DNA of 64,000 bases from Pagrus major. Lineage: Eukaryota > Chordata > Actinopteri > Spariformes > Sparidae. The notes under the pieces are model-generated. The model did not search any database. It was not told the DNA's origin and worked only from the letters and a program-made list of their open reading frames with translations. How positions within the stretch are numbered: the first letter of the stretch is position 1; each line of letters begins with the position of its first letter. The stretch covers positions 3,205,484 to 3,269,483 of the forward strand of contig NC_133218.1 of assembly GCF_040436345.1 (NCBI RefSeq). The letters are read 5' to 3'. The position numbers and the translations under genes are program-made. Below are positions 10,441 to 22,702 of this stretch, piece after piece.

Positions 10441-11091
10441 GTTTTGTAACTGGTGTAATGTCTTTTACACCACAGCTTGCCTCCCTGCAGCCTCCAAGCC
10501 TGCGACTGCCTGTTTTTGAGCAATTCTGTAGTCCTCTGCTGCATTCAGTAAAAAGTTTTAGCACTGCACCACGAGCCGGACAGTCTGCAGTGACTGTACA
10601 ATAAAAGTACTTGGGCAGCAGCCACGGCTCATTCAACTGCTGCTCCGTCTGCCCTTGCAGCCACCAGGGACTCCCAGCATCCTGTTGAAGTGCCATACCT
10701 GCGTAACAAGGACTTTTATAGAGTGTCACCCTCGTCCTCTACGGCACCGCTTCCTTTAGGAATCCTCAGCTGAAATACATCATTGTTAGAATGCATTCTG
10801 TCCTTAATGAACACCAGTCATAGTTGATTAATCTTGTATTCAGAGTAGAACACATCGTTAGTCATTTTCTGACTAGTCTGAATTACAGCTGGTAATTCCT
10901 CTTAAAATTAGCGCGTCTGTACTGAAACTTGATTTATTAAGTGTGGAGCTGAAACAATTACATCGGTCTATGCACTGCATTGATATGCTAATTACATTTA
11001 CACCTTATTCTATTAACAAAAGGGGAGGTGAGGCGTTTTAGTTAAAGTTTGTATTATGGTCCTAAAAATAGCTAATTTGTGCTGCAGCAAG

Positions 11092-12380
11092 TTAAAGGGA
11101 CATTTCACCCCAAAATCAAAAACTAGATATTTTCTACTCCCACCTGCATCGCTATTTATACATCTAGATATTTTTGGTGTGAGTGCACGTTTTGGAGATA
11201 CAGTACATGGCGTAGAGATGTGTCTGCCCTCCCTCAAAATATATCGATTGTGACTGAAATCGGTTTCAGTTCATTCAAATGAATATCGATTTGAATCAAA
11301 AATCGATCCTTTAAACCTAGCCCTGCTCGACAGCAATGTCTGTTCCAAGACATGAGTGTCATGGCCCAGTCACTCGAGCTAATCCACAGACCTTGTTGTG
11401 AGCAGTTTCATGTAGGAACTACTATCTTTCCGTATCACCCTGCAGAAGGAAGAGTGCATCTAGTCATGGATGAGAAGCTCATGCTCATGACAGCGCAGGA
11501 TATAGACATTAATGGCATCCTCCTTGGCTGAGCTGTTACATTAGCTAGCTGAGTTAGCTTAGTCAGCTAGCCTCTCGTCCATGAGTTGATTCACATGTCC
11601 TTCGGTGCGGAGATATGTAGTGATGTACTTTGAGTCAGTGTCTGTTGGGTCACACACAAGTTTAAAAATGAAAAAAAAAAAGAAAAAATGTGTGAAGTTA
11701 GAGAGAACAGAGACACTTGTGCTCATGACAGCATGATGTAAACAGTAATGCCCTCCTCAAACGTTTGTTGGCTTTGTTAGCCCAGTTAGCGCACGTCTCT
11801 ATCCATGAGAAGATTAACACTTCCCTCTGATCATTGATATGAATAGAAAATAGTTCCTACAAGACGTTCTGTGGATATTTGAAGTAACGGGGTCATGAGT
11901 TCTGGAGAGAGACATTACTGTTGAGTTATTCAAATGTACTTGTGTTTTTCAACCGTTCGAGACTGATGGCCGCCCACCATTGAGTCCGGTTCCGCTCGAG
12001 ATTTCTGCCTGTGAAAAGGCAGTTTTTTCCTACCACTGTCGCCGAGTGCTTGCTCATGGGGGAAATGTTGGACGTCTGTGAATAAATTAATCAAGGAATA
12101 TGGACTAGACCTTCTCAATTTGGAAATTGTCATGAGATGACTTTTGTTGTGAATTGGCGTTATACAAATAAAGATTGATTGATTGATTGATTGATTTATT
12201 GCGTTTTGAGCAACACATCTAGAGCCATCTAGTTACATTATATTGGAGAGTAGGCAGACATCTCTACAGCTGATCTATCCAAAACTCTCTAACTCACACC
12301 AAAACAATCTGGAAACATAGCTCTACAGTTAAAAGGAAAAGTTTGTACTACTATTTTGGGGTGAACTGTCCCTTTTGAAG
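11092..12380. mobile_element. TIR element of 1.29 kb (GGGACATTTCACCCC ends), interrupted by a LINE tail
   Basis: The left end TTAAAGGGACATTTCACCCC and the right end (reversed) TTCAAAAGGGACAGTTCACC are inverted repeats. Inner stretches also mirror each other: CATGTAGGAACTACTATC near 11410 against AATAGTTCCTACAAGACG near 11850. No transposase frame is present, so it is non-autonomous. An L2-type 3' end lies inside it. Confidence 0.65.
11960..12197 (+). mobile_element. 3' end of an L2-type LINE
   Basis: Landmarks TTTTTTCCTACCACTGTCGCC, GTGCTTGCTCATGGGGG, TGAGATGACTTTTGTTGTGA and ACAAATAAAGATTGATTGA, then an ATTG microsatellite tail, are the familiar 3' UTR of a teleost L2-like retroelement. The 5' truncation to about 240 bp is typical. 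It sits within the TIR element, so it inserted later. Confidence 0.7.
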
Positions 12381-15300
12381 AAAACAACACGAAAAATGCA
12401 TTACAGTAGATGTCCGAGGGATCATCTTATTTCTTTTTGCCACAGCCATAAGAAGAGAAGCTTGCCCTGTAACGTCCACTGGGAATCAATTTGGAAATGA
12501 TGGACGAGGTGATAGTTTGAGTGCCCGGCATGATTTTCTGGTTCATAACTCGAAGCCTTGCTATAAAAATAAAACTCATTTGGGTGTAACGGCTCAAACA
12601 AGCTTTATATGAAACTGCACATAAAACAGCTCAGAGCCGTACATCTAGCTGACATCACAGATTTGAGTCACGGGTCATTGGTTTTGAGTCCTCTCGCTTC
12701 TTTTTTCCATCAACACACCGTAAACGCTGCCATAACAGGACTGACAGCATCCACAAACCCACTCAGTCAGTCACACCTTACTCCCTTCTCTGCAGAGCCT
12801 CGCCTCCTCTGCCACTTCCATCTGCTGCTGTACCAGTCCCTGATCACTGTCAGCGACAGAATCAGTCCTTTAACATCATCATGTCACATGGAAAAACCAC
12901 TCACCGAGGCCCCTGAACGCACCGCACCACCTCACACTCACGTTTTCACCCTCCTTCCATCAGGTCCAAACAAAACGCCTCCACAGCACAGCCAAGGACG
13001 AGACTTTTGTTTGGTGACTGTGCTGCTAGATGTTTCTGTGTGCAGGCTGAGTGTGGACGTAGGTGGTAGGTGTGTTTATGTGTATCGACTGCTGATGATT
13101 CTTCACTGTTCTCCACTTTCTCTGTTCTCTTTACATTTTTATATCCAATCTCATTCCACGTCTATTCTTCATCTATCTGTCTGTTAAATATCTTATGACC
13201 CAGAATTCAGAGCATCAGGATTTATTTTCCGTGGTGTTTAAGGACTGTGGACAGGAGGTAATACAGAGGTAATTCACCCAAATGGCGCCAACACAACCCC
13301 ACCATCTCAGAAATGTTTGACCAGCCACTAAAAAACTAACTTTTTACTGTATATATATGAAAAATGAAAATCCCTTGCATAATATTTAACCATTACATCC
13401 CCCTACATTATGGTCTATATGTTGCTTTTCTACGCTGTCAGGTATGTAATTCTGGTCAATGCTTAATCTCTGCAATTTGAATTTATTAATTTGTTAAGTT
13501 TTGAGACATTTTGACTTGGAATATTGCGGCTTCACTCGTTCCCCTGAATTATTTCTATTATTGAATAAGTCTTTTAATGCCATTTGTTTGTATTATATGT
13601 ATTTGTTGTAAGGGGAAACTGTTATTTAAAAACTAGCAGAATATTCAAAGTTTTGTTTGATGTATAAAACAGTGGAATACTGCATTAAACCTAAAGATTC
13701 AAGTTCTCAAACAATTTAGCACTGTTTTGGGCCCGATGACCTGTTTCTGTTTTCATTCCTGTTGCTTGCTTTGAAAGTGCGACATGGTCAAGAAACACTG
13801 GATTAATAAAGTTAAAATGTTATCTACACATCTCAACACTAATCTTTTACTTGAGTGGTTAAGTCTCTAACCTGATATGCAGCTATGTAGTTTGTTTCCA
13901 TGACATAACAGAATGAATATTTAATGGTTAACGGCAATTAACTCTTGCATGCAGTCAGGACACGGTGAAACGTGGCCTCAAGCTGCTAGCCTTAAGTAGA
14001 AATGAGGAGCAGGCTACAAACTAATAGTGCTGAGACCCAACTGATGGTTACTCAAGTGACATCACTTGAGGCAATTTCACAGACTTTGTGCAGCCTCCTC
14101 TCTCTGTTTATCTGTTTTACATAAACTTACACTAGAGCTCACCAACACCTGTAAACAGACTTCGATGTTTAAAATCAGTTGTTCCCCTCTAACACCTGAC
14201 TGCCCTCTCTGGTTAAAAGTTTTAAGTTTGTTTCACCTCTGGTCACACGCAGCATCATAGATGGGTGTGGTTAGAGGTGTGCTTGGTTGCACCTGTAACC
14301 ACACCCAGCAGTGATGTAACGGCGTCTCTGAGCACATCTGTGCCAGAGTCCTTGAGTCGAGAGACCCGTCAAATGAGAGTTAGAAATGCCAATCGTCACT
14401 TGATTCAGGGAGACTTCAGATAGTTCCAGAAAGTCCTGAGTGGGCAATTGAAATTCATGAATACAGAGAGACAGAAGTACAATGTCTGGCAGTTTGTAGG
14501 TTATACATGATTTATTGATTGATTGATTTCCAGTACTGGGTTGCTAGTATTTGCAGCTAACTTTAGGGGAACTACTGAGAGGCTCCACGACCCACCATTG
14601 CTTTAAAAAAACGCTGATGACGCAACTCTCGCTACTCAGGGGCTCTGATCTGCACAGAGAGAAAGAAAAGATTCTGATGGTTCATAAGTTCCTCTTCAAG
14701 TTTGATTATTTTATATTTTCACATTCACCAAATGCAGGTCAAATGCTCATTATATTGTGATACTGATTTCGATCTTACTGCCATGCCTGACATGAACTCT
14801 GCTCACTGATGCAAGACATGAATTTCCATCATCTGACAAGGTTTAAAGGTTATCATTGCTTCATTAACTCTCACGCTTTAGTGTCAAAAGTCCCCAACTT
14901 CTCTGACTTCAACAGCCAGTTTCAAATGCTGACAATGAAATCAGTTTTAACATATTTATAGTTATTTTTCAATGCAGAGTTTAACATTATCCTGGATTAA
15001 ACCTCTGTACTGTAAATAAATGTATGCTTCAGTCAGATTCAGGAAGATTTTGTAGCAGACGCAACTGTATTGCAGCTCTGGCATCAGTTCAAAGTGCGTC
15101 TAAACTCTTGTGTAATAAGGCTCCTTCTATCCTCACACTCTATCACCTCTTATTATTACTGACCTCACAACTCCCCCTGGTGCTGACTGAGGTGGATGCT
15201 CAATGAAGTGCAAGAGGTGATGCTGCGTGTGTGGTGGGTGGAAGGTTGCCTACATGTTGTGCAGACTAGAAAGAGCTCCTCTAATGTCTTTGGTAAGAAT

Positions 15301-16571
15301 CTGAAACACAGAGAGAGAGAGAGATGAGTGTGAAGATGAGCTCTTTAAAGAATCTGTGAGTGATATTTGCACTATCAGCAGGACTGATTATTTCACTAGC
15401 ATAAGCCTTTGCATTGGATTTTTCATTTTGTTACAGATTTCCTGTTATGAGACAGAAGCACAGTGATCGGATAATTCATTTCAGAAGGAAACTGCACAAC
15501 CAAAAATATCCCTGCAGGAATATCACAACTAGAGATTTTAAAATTACCTGAGGGAACAATTCCTTAGAGGAATATTGCATCACTTTCCTCGTCTGGAATA
15601 ACAGGCTGTTCTTGTCCTAATTAGAGTTTTTGAGTCAAACGGATAGTTTGAATCAAATGGACTGAACTGAATGGGGCTATAGCTGCTGATTGCTGTGTAT
15701 CCCAGCACCCGGCCTGCAGTGGTACCTGCAGAAAAACCAATTATCTGCACAATCAAATTAAACCTGGGAGGTTTCAAAGGTGCAATGAATAAGACTTTTA
15801 CCGTCCCAGAGCGCAAAATGATCCAAATAAATCTGTGGTGGCAATTGGGTGATCAATAACAGTGACTCAACAGTTACCTCGCCAGGTACTGAAATGTCTG
15901 GTTTTAAAAGTTGTTAAAGGCTATGTGCACTTTTGACTTCTCAGGGAATGACCAACAGAAAAATCATCAGCTTCTGAAGGTCAAAAATGATAAAGATTAC
16001 AGAATAATATATGATAATATGTCGTATTAGCTTACCTATTTAACTGACAATTGTGTTAGATCTCTGCCTCCTCCCTTTTGTTAAGTATCCTTATTTCCAC
16101 TCGGCTGAGACATATACCTACATATATATAAAAGAGAGTAAATGTGGCTCATTAATGAAAAATCACCATGATATTCAATATAGTGCCTCAGTCATTAGTC
16201 AGAAAAGTAATGCATTCCTAATTGCTTTTTCAATAGTAATGCGTTGTTTGGCTAATTAATACCTGAGCACAGTCATTTGTTAGGCTGCTTGTTGTGTTAC
16301 AGTCTTTAAATTAATGACTGTATTCTCTGCTGCTCTCAGAACCTCAGGTTAGTTCACGTCTGTCTCATTTGTAAGATGAAGAACTCAGGAAGTAAAATAT
16401 CCTGCTGTTACTATTCAGCCTACACTAGAATAAAATGTTGGCCTTTCATGTTTCTGGAAACCACAGATACCTTCAAATTTGTACGTGTCATACATATCAT
16501 CAGGAGGTGCGGGGACGGTGGTGACATTTAAACATTTGTAAGTGTGAAAGCACTGGATGTTTTCAACAAGA
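12381..16571. other. Intergenic, nothing firmly recognised
   Basis: Contains a 192-codon open frame at 12609-13187 without recognisable protein features, a short GATT run near 14515 and a GA run near 15309. Otherwise this is AT-rich unique-looking sequence. Confidence 0.5.
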
Positions 16572-16680
16572 TGTCAGGACATTTTACAGTCGTGCTTCTG
16601 CCAACAAAACCAGGTATTTTAAGCCAAAACATGTTCTTTTCCTGACTCTGAGTGGTTTGTGTAACTAAACCTAACAGACC
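16572..16680 (-). repeat. Dispersed repeat, GGTTTAGGCAC-type family, reversed fragment
   Basis: AGGTATTTTAAGCCAAAACATG, then AAACCTAACAGACC, read backwards match the landmark order of the copies at 29.7 and 53.2 kb. Confidence 0.5.
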
Positions 16681-17119
16681 TTAAGCACAGCACTGTCACG
16701 ACATAGAATTGAAAATTGAACCTAAAGAACTGAAAAAGTTGCAACAAAAGGAAATGTAGAGTTTCTACATATTAATGCTTTGCAGAACTGTACATTCACC
16801 AATTTAATTCTTGTGATTGGGTTGTTCTCTTTGAGGCTACTGTAGTTTACGATGCGAAAATGACCACTAAATTATACAGTATATGAATTTGTGTGCGTAC
16901 TACAGTTTTAAAGAAAGACTGTTGACTGTTGAAGACTGTTGTAGACCTATGTGCTGTATATTTACACTCTGCTCTTTAGAAACATCATTGTTCCTGCTGT
17001 TGGTGAACTGATGATGACAGAGACCCCGAGCAGACGGGCTGCTTAAGTGTCTGGCCACTTTAAGGTCCAGTGTGGAGGATTTAAGGGCATGAAGCAGTGA
17101 GGTGGCGGACTGCAAATAA

Positions 17120-17565
17120 CTGAACACCCGTCATCTCAATGTCGCTGAAGGTAGCCATGATTTTTACATTTTTTTTAAAAAAGGCCCTAGAGCCAATGTT
17201 TAGTTTGTCCTTTCTGTTGAAACATGGTGGACTCTGCAGAATGTGACATTGTGAAAGAAGCATCTGTAAAACGGTGCATACATTTATTTGAGCGTCACAA
17301 CCCCCACAAAATGATTCGTTTCACTGTCATAATTTGATCCATTAGGTCCAATAAAATTTGAAAAGTCTAGAAGAGCTGCATGATTCAATTATTTTATCCC
17401 CATTCAAGTTAACCGGGCGCTAAACCAGAAGTTAACCGGCTTGGTCTGAAGTCTCTAGTGCACACGCTCTATGGGCCGCACAACACAGAAGATCTGGGTA
17501 CTTTCATACCCAGAAAGTCGAGCTTTTTGACTTCATGTGCCACTGAGGACTCCAACACTGTGTCC
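17120..17565 (+). repeat. Dispersed repeat, copy 1 of the family also at 58.9 kb
   Basis: Shared landmarks in order: TTGTGAAAGAAGC, TTTGAGCGTCACAACCCCC, GTCCAATAAAA, TCTAGAAGAGCTGCA, ATTCAAGTTAACC and CTTCATGTGCCACTGAGGA. No coding capacity is seen. Confidence 0.7.
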
Positions 17566-17869
17566 AGGTCCCATTATAGATCTATGGGACCTGTTGCCTC
17601 TGTAAATATAAAAGTCTCAATCAAAGGTAACAGCCAATGAAAGCATAATAATGAATATTATACCTTCAGTTTCTGGCAATAGAATCAAACTGAATCAGGA
17701 TCAGTCTGCTGGATCAAACCTCCGACCTATAGGTTGTGATGTGATGTCCTCATGTTATAAAAACATCATTTTGTACTGTGTTTTTCTAGTTAAAAAATAG
17801 TTTGAGTTACTGATTCAATGTTAGTGAAAGCAATTCTTTGACCCCACCCTAATGTGTATTACATAGAGA

Positions 17870-19930
17870 CATTCATTATTGTGAATGCTGATTCAGCATT
17901 CATTAGTGTGAATGTGCCTCTGGAATTTAATTTTAACTTGCAAAGATGGTGAACGGTCAGTCATTTTGATAATGTGTTCAGTTGTAGGTAGAAAGAGAGA
18001 CAATATTGATTCTCCATATATTATCATATTGTCATATTGCACCGGTCAATGAAATGTGGTATACATAAAGTAGTTATTTCAACACATTTATTGTTTTATT
18101 TAAAATGTCAATAATATGGAACTTTATTCCACAGGAAGTTTTCCATGACATCTTAAGAGGAACAGTTTTATACATTTATGTAAACTAAGACATTGTGCTT
18201 ACTGCTGTAACTCAACTCAAGTTTTTTTAATAAAAAATAAATAAATTGTAATGCTATTGGCTTTATTAATTGTGATTTTGTAACGTTGTTATTCATTCAT
18301 TCATTTGGAGCAGTGCCTTTGCCCAGTGTCACATGTCCTAATGGCCCCAGCCCGAGCTCTCTAAGAAGACGAGGACAAACTCAAGAGAGAACCCCCCCTC
18401 CTCCTCCGCTGACGGCTGGGGGTCCAACTGTCTCCACTTTACTTGACTTTATTATCAAGTAGGTTCAGTTTAGTGTCTATGATGTACAAAGTACATCGCA
18501 CACTATCTATTATTTTCCATACTTATTAGTGTGAATGCCGATTCAGCATTCTTCTGGAATTGAATCTATATTCTTCTTCTTTTGAACATTCTTTGCAACT
18601 TTTCAGCTCCTTCACACTTTGTGCTACAGAAACCGTTCAACTATCAAAATGTTCAGCTTGTCCAACTCTTCAATTCCCAAGATTGTTATTTATGTATTTT
18701 CTTTAAAGGCGAATGCTAGTGGTTGAACCGGAGCAGGAGACCCAGTCAGACCTGCATGTATCAGGCGGCCAGAAGCACGACTCCATTGGGACGTTCACAC
18801 TCAAACCTCACTCGCACAGGCATCATTTGTACATTTCCTTTTGAACCACAGAGTGTATCTTCTCCATAATGATGGCTCAGGTGTTACTGTCTCTTCTTTC
18901 ACACTATAAAATCAAAGCGGCTTCTTCATCTTCTGGCCTCTTACACAATGGTTCCTTCTCCTTTATCCTTTCAAGCACGATCTTCTTGTCTGACTCTCAA
19001 GCCTGTATTTTCTTGCCATTGTTCTCACACTCCTGTAAGAAGTGCTGCACGTGTTTTTCAACGTTCACCTTCAGCTTGATATTTGTTCTAATGAGGACTT
19101 TCAGGTTCTGGCATTTGCCTTTGAACTTCTGATTTTCCTTTGAGGACTTCCTATGTTTTTTCCAAAAAAATACAAATATTGCTGACTGTCCAGCAACATT
19201 CTGAAACATCAATGACATCATGATACAGCAATGTCAAGCCTTAGACTGATCCTCCAATCAGAGTGTTCTTCTGTTGTGATTGGTGGACAGATGTTTCGCT
19301 CGTTCTGTTGAGCTTCACTGTTAATACGTTCAATTAATACGAAACTGAGTGAAACTAAGTTGGCCCAATCTGACAGATAGTGGTATTCAAGCATAGTTAG
19401 TAGACTTACTAGTACTATTTGATGCTAATACTCTTACTACAAATACTTTGATGGATATTACTATTACAGCTTTTACTACTACTACCACTACTACAAATAC
19501 TACTAGGCTACTACAACTAATACTACTTTTACTATTACAGCTTATGCTACAACAACTATTACTACTAATATTATTCCTTCTACTACTGCTGCTACCACTG
19601 CTACTACTTACATTACTAGTGATACTACAACTCCTGCTACTACTACTACCACTGGTTCAGGTAATACTACTGCTACTTCAGCAATAGGACTTAAAGTTTT
19701 CGGCCTTTAAGCAAAGAGAGCCCTTCTACCTTCATCCTGTTATGTCTTTTCAAATATTAAGCTTTTTTCAACTTATACTTCTCTTCTTCATTACAATATT
19801 GAGCCTTTTCAGGTACTTCATTTCAACTTCCAGCTTTGTGAGTATTACAGTTACCTCCCAACTTTTCTGGCAATGTTTTTTCATCTCTTACCTTCTTAAC
19901 AAATAGATTAATTCACCTCTAAACTGGGCG
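17870..19930. repeat. Probable pyrimidine-rich repeat region with TAC trinucleotide core
   Basis: A motif near 17888 (GAATGCTGATTCAGCATTC) recurs at 18533 (GAATGCCGATTCAGCATTC). The stretch 18540-19250 is pyrimidine-rich and 19440-19690 is a degenerate TAC/ACT array. The composition looks like one or more old repeats. The boundaries are rough. Confidence 0.4.
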
Positions 19931-20214
19931 GCATTAACTTACTCAAATATCAAATGTTTTACAGTTGACACTTGTGATGGCTAATTTTCCTGTTTACTCA
20001 CAGGGGGAGTAGCAGGTAAATGAAGCAATTAATCAATTAGTTTTCACGATTAAATTAATTGTCAACTTTTTGGCAAATTTTTTAAGAAAAAAAAAAAGAC
20101 TCCAAAATCCTCCGATTTCAGCTTCTTTAACGTGAATCATCCTGGGCTGTGGGAAACACTGATCAACACTTTTTCAACGTTTTCTGACATGTTACACAAC
20201 AAGCGACAGATCAA

Positions 20215-20574
20215 TTAAAGGTACTTTTGGAGAAGAAATGTGAATCAGAAAAGAAAGATCTTCGTTGACTGATTTTTTTAATGCCTAACAAATGAAATAA
20301 ACAAGCTCCCTTTGTTTTCATGACTGAATAAACTGAATAAACAAACTGACCTTAAAGGGCAACACAGTTTCATACTGTTTTACTTTGTTTATATGTGGCG
20401 GACCCTGCCACCTTTCTAGCTTCAAACAGTGTTCTGGACCTTATTTTCCTCTGAGAACAGCTTGTTTATTCAGTTATGGACAAAATAAATATTTCTGAGT
20501 TTGTATTATTGCCTCATTAATACAGTTTAGTAATAGTTGGGATTCTTCTCCAAAACTACATAATGCCTCTTTAA
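20215..20574. mobile_element. TTAA-ended MITE, family A copy 4 (full length)
   Basis: A 360-bp element, reversed relative to the copy at 8.4 kb. It ends in CTACATAATGCCTCTTTAA and has CATACTGTTTTACTTTG and CCTGCCACCTTTCTAGC in its middle. TTAA lies at both tips. It stands about 2.5 kb upstream of the kcna4 start codon. Confidence 0.75.
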
Positions 20575-21753
20575 TCTATAAGATAATCGAACACGGCTAT
20601 TTGGGGGGCCGAATATGTGATCATGAATAGATAGGCCTGATTCTAAACTAGTGTTTCAGTGCAGAATCATGGGAGAAAAAGTTTTCCCAATGCTATAAAC
20701 TCAAACATTTTGAATGTAAACTCTGATTTGGGACCTTGTGCAGGTGCAGGTGACATCTTTATATCTTGTCATATGGTGTGCACAAGGAAAAGTGTTCAAT
20801 ACTAAGGCGTTACCAGAAAGTGGAGGCACCATCATCCAGAAAAAAATCTAAAGGTAAAAGAGGACAAAATTAAACAATCATTTGGTGGGTTGGGAGGATG
20901 GATTCACCTTAAAACTGCAAGTGCACTGGTCGCTTAGCGCTCTACTACCAGCGAGGTGTACGTACCGACGTTACTCTAGGAATGACTGGAGAGTAACGCA
21001 TTACATTTTTTGGGTGAGGACACCGGTTGCCACCCAGCAGTGAGGATGAAGGGCAGAGGAGGCTCGGGTGTGAGACTGCAGCACGGTGCGCAGTGACCGG
21101 CTGCATCCACTGGGGGAGGACCGAGCACCGCCTGCATGCGCTGCAGTACATGAACGACTTTCTCACCCAGCCTCTCCATCATCACACACACAATGGGAAG
21201 GATACCGGAGTATAGGTAGGGCTACAGCGGCAGACAGACAGATGTGCGATGCTCAGACTCAACCATGGGGCCATTTCCCCTCGCCTGCGTGAAGGTAAAC
21301 TTTTACCCACCCTCGCATCTTCTCGCCGTGACCGTGTGGAGCTGTCATTGATGCCAACTCGCTGCCTGCTCACCTGCTTCTTTTTTCCCCTTTTTTCCTC
21401 AATGATTATTGCTGCCAGTGTATCAGGAGCGATGCAGCAGAAACGGGGGCTGAAGTGGCAATAGATCCTGTTGAATTGAGACAAGACGTCGAGACGCAGC
21501 CAAAAAAGTGTCCTCCTCAGTGCGTCAGAGCACGGATGCACATAGTGGATGATATGGTCGCTGCTTGGATACGACGAGGGATTTGTGATATTACCCCCCG
21601 AAAATCAAGAGGGAATTTGGGCAAAAGCGAAGAACTGCATCCTCACGTAGCCTCCCTCCTCCTCCTCCACCACCACCGCCTCCTCCTCTTCCTCCTCCAG
21701 CAGATTTGTTTGTAAGGGGGGCTGAGGCGATTTCGTTTGGCCCCTTTTCACAT
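20575..21753 (+). promoter_or_regulatory. kcna4 upstream region, probable promoter and first exon area
   Basis: From about 20.9 kb the sequence becomes richer in GC and CpG than the AT-rich surroundings and stays so into the coding exon. No protein-like frame is convincing. A CCTCCTCC-rich stretch at 21650-21700 precedes the candidate splice donor. The transcription start cannot be placed by eye. Confidence 0.4.
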
Positions 21754-21863
21754 GTAAGTATGAATGTCAGGGTGAAGGGGGGCTGTATTGATGAGCAAAG
21801 ATTCGTGCGTAATGTCTGTTCTGAACATAAATATCCATGCATTCATTTCCTTTGTGCTCACCC

Positions 21864-21896
<33 letters not shown>

Positions 21897-22073
21897 AATA
21901 ATAATGCTAATAATAATGATATGCCAATCAAGTTTTACCGCCCTTATATTGCAAAAGATGCGTAGTATCCTGGACTGTGCAGTCGCCAAAACAACGGACA
22001 TCAACATGAATTCATATTTTTTCCCCCTCGCCTAAACCAACTGCTGTTCTCTTCTCTTGTCTTTCTCACGCAG
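21754..22073 (+). other. kcna4: Candidate 5'-UTR intron of kcna4
   Basis: A near-consensus donor CAT|GTAAGTATG at 21754 and a strong acceptor with a long pyrimidine tract ending CTCACGCAG at 22073 bound a 320-bp stretch. Mammalian Kv1.4 genes have an intron-free coding exon with splicing in the 5' UTR. An alternative donor, CAT|GTAAGTAGC, lies near 22482. The insert contains a CAA/TAA microsatellite at 21867-21905. Confidence 0.35.
21867..21905 (+). repeat. CAA then TAA microsatellite
   Basis: About ten CAA units run into TAA units, within the candidate 5'-UTR intron of kcna4. Confidence 0.9.
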
Positions 22074-22702
22074 CTCCAGAGAGCGTCAGAGGAATAAAGT
22101 CAATCACATTCATCGGAGCTTCATAATAAAAACAGCAAAGGTTCACCTTTTTTTTATTTTTTATTTTATTTTTTAAATCTCAACACATAAAATGGCAACC
22201 AGGAGTGACCACGGAGGATCAAAAGACGCATTTGGGCGCAAGCCGTGGTCGTGGAGAAATTAACCACCTGATGGGCACCGGAGAGACTGTTTTGGTGTCG
22301 CTTGTTGACTTGGTGATTTATAACGCTCAACAAATAAAAGGGCGCTGCAAGTTTTGACACGGAGCGTCTGCGTAACAGGCTATGCCACCGGCCCTTACAT
22401 ATTTTGGTTATGGTAATGATGTCATAAAATCCTGGAGGCCTGTGCCTGAGCGGGAAGACAGGCTGATTAATATCTCCTACCATGTAAGTAGCCACATGGA
22501 CCGCTCTCGACATGGACCTAATTGAGGTGTGTTTGTTATTCTGACATTCTCACATCCACAACTGATTGGTCGAAACCCGTTGATGCCTCATTTTCTCTCT
22601 CTGCGCGCGCTGAGCTGCAACTTTTCTCCTCTGGCCTGCATCCACGTCGCCCCGAGGCGGTCTCTGTAGCGCTTCACGGACCGAACCGCTCATTGACTTA
22701 AA
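22074..22702 (+). other. kcna4: Probable kcna4 5' leader with several upstream ATGs
   Basis: This stretch lies between a strong acceptor-like site at 22073 and the kcna4 start codon. It contains many upstream ATG triplets, for example near 22191, 22271 and 22381. A scanning ribosome would meet these before the true start. Rodent Kv1.4 mRNA is reported to have a long leader with internal ribosome entry; whether this applies here cannot be judged from sequence alone. Confidence 0.45.

Noticed and set aside
12609..13187. 192-codon plus-strand open frame, the longest after kcna4
   Set aside because: Composition is Ser/Leu/His/Pro-rich with no domain, signal peptide plus mature region, or splice context; it looks like chance openness in a C-rich stretch.
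19448..19687. Leu-rich open frame resembling a membrane segment
   Set aside because: It is a translation of a degenerate TAC/ACT trinucleotide array.
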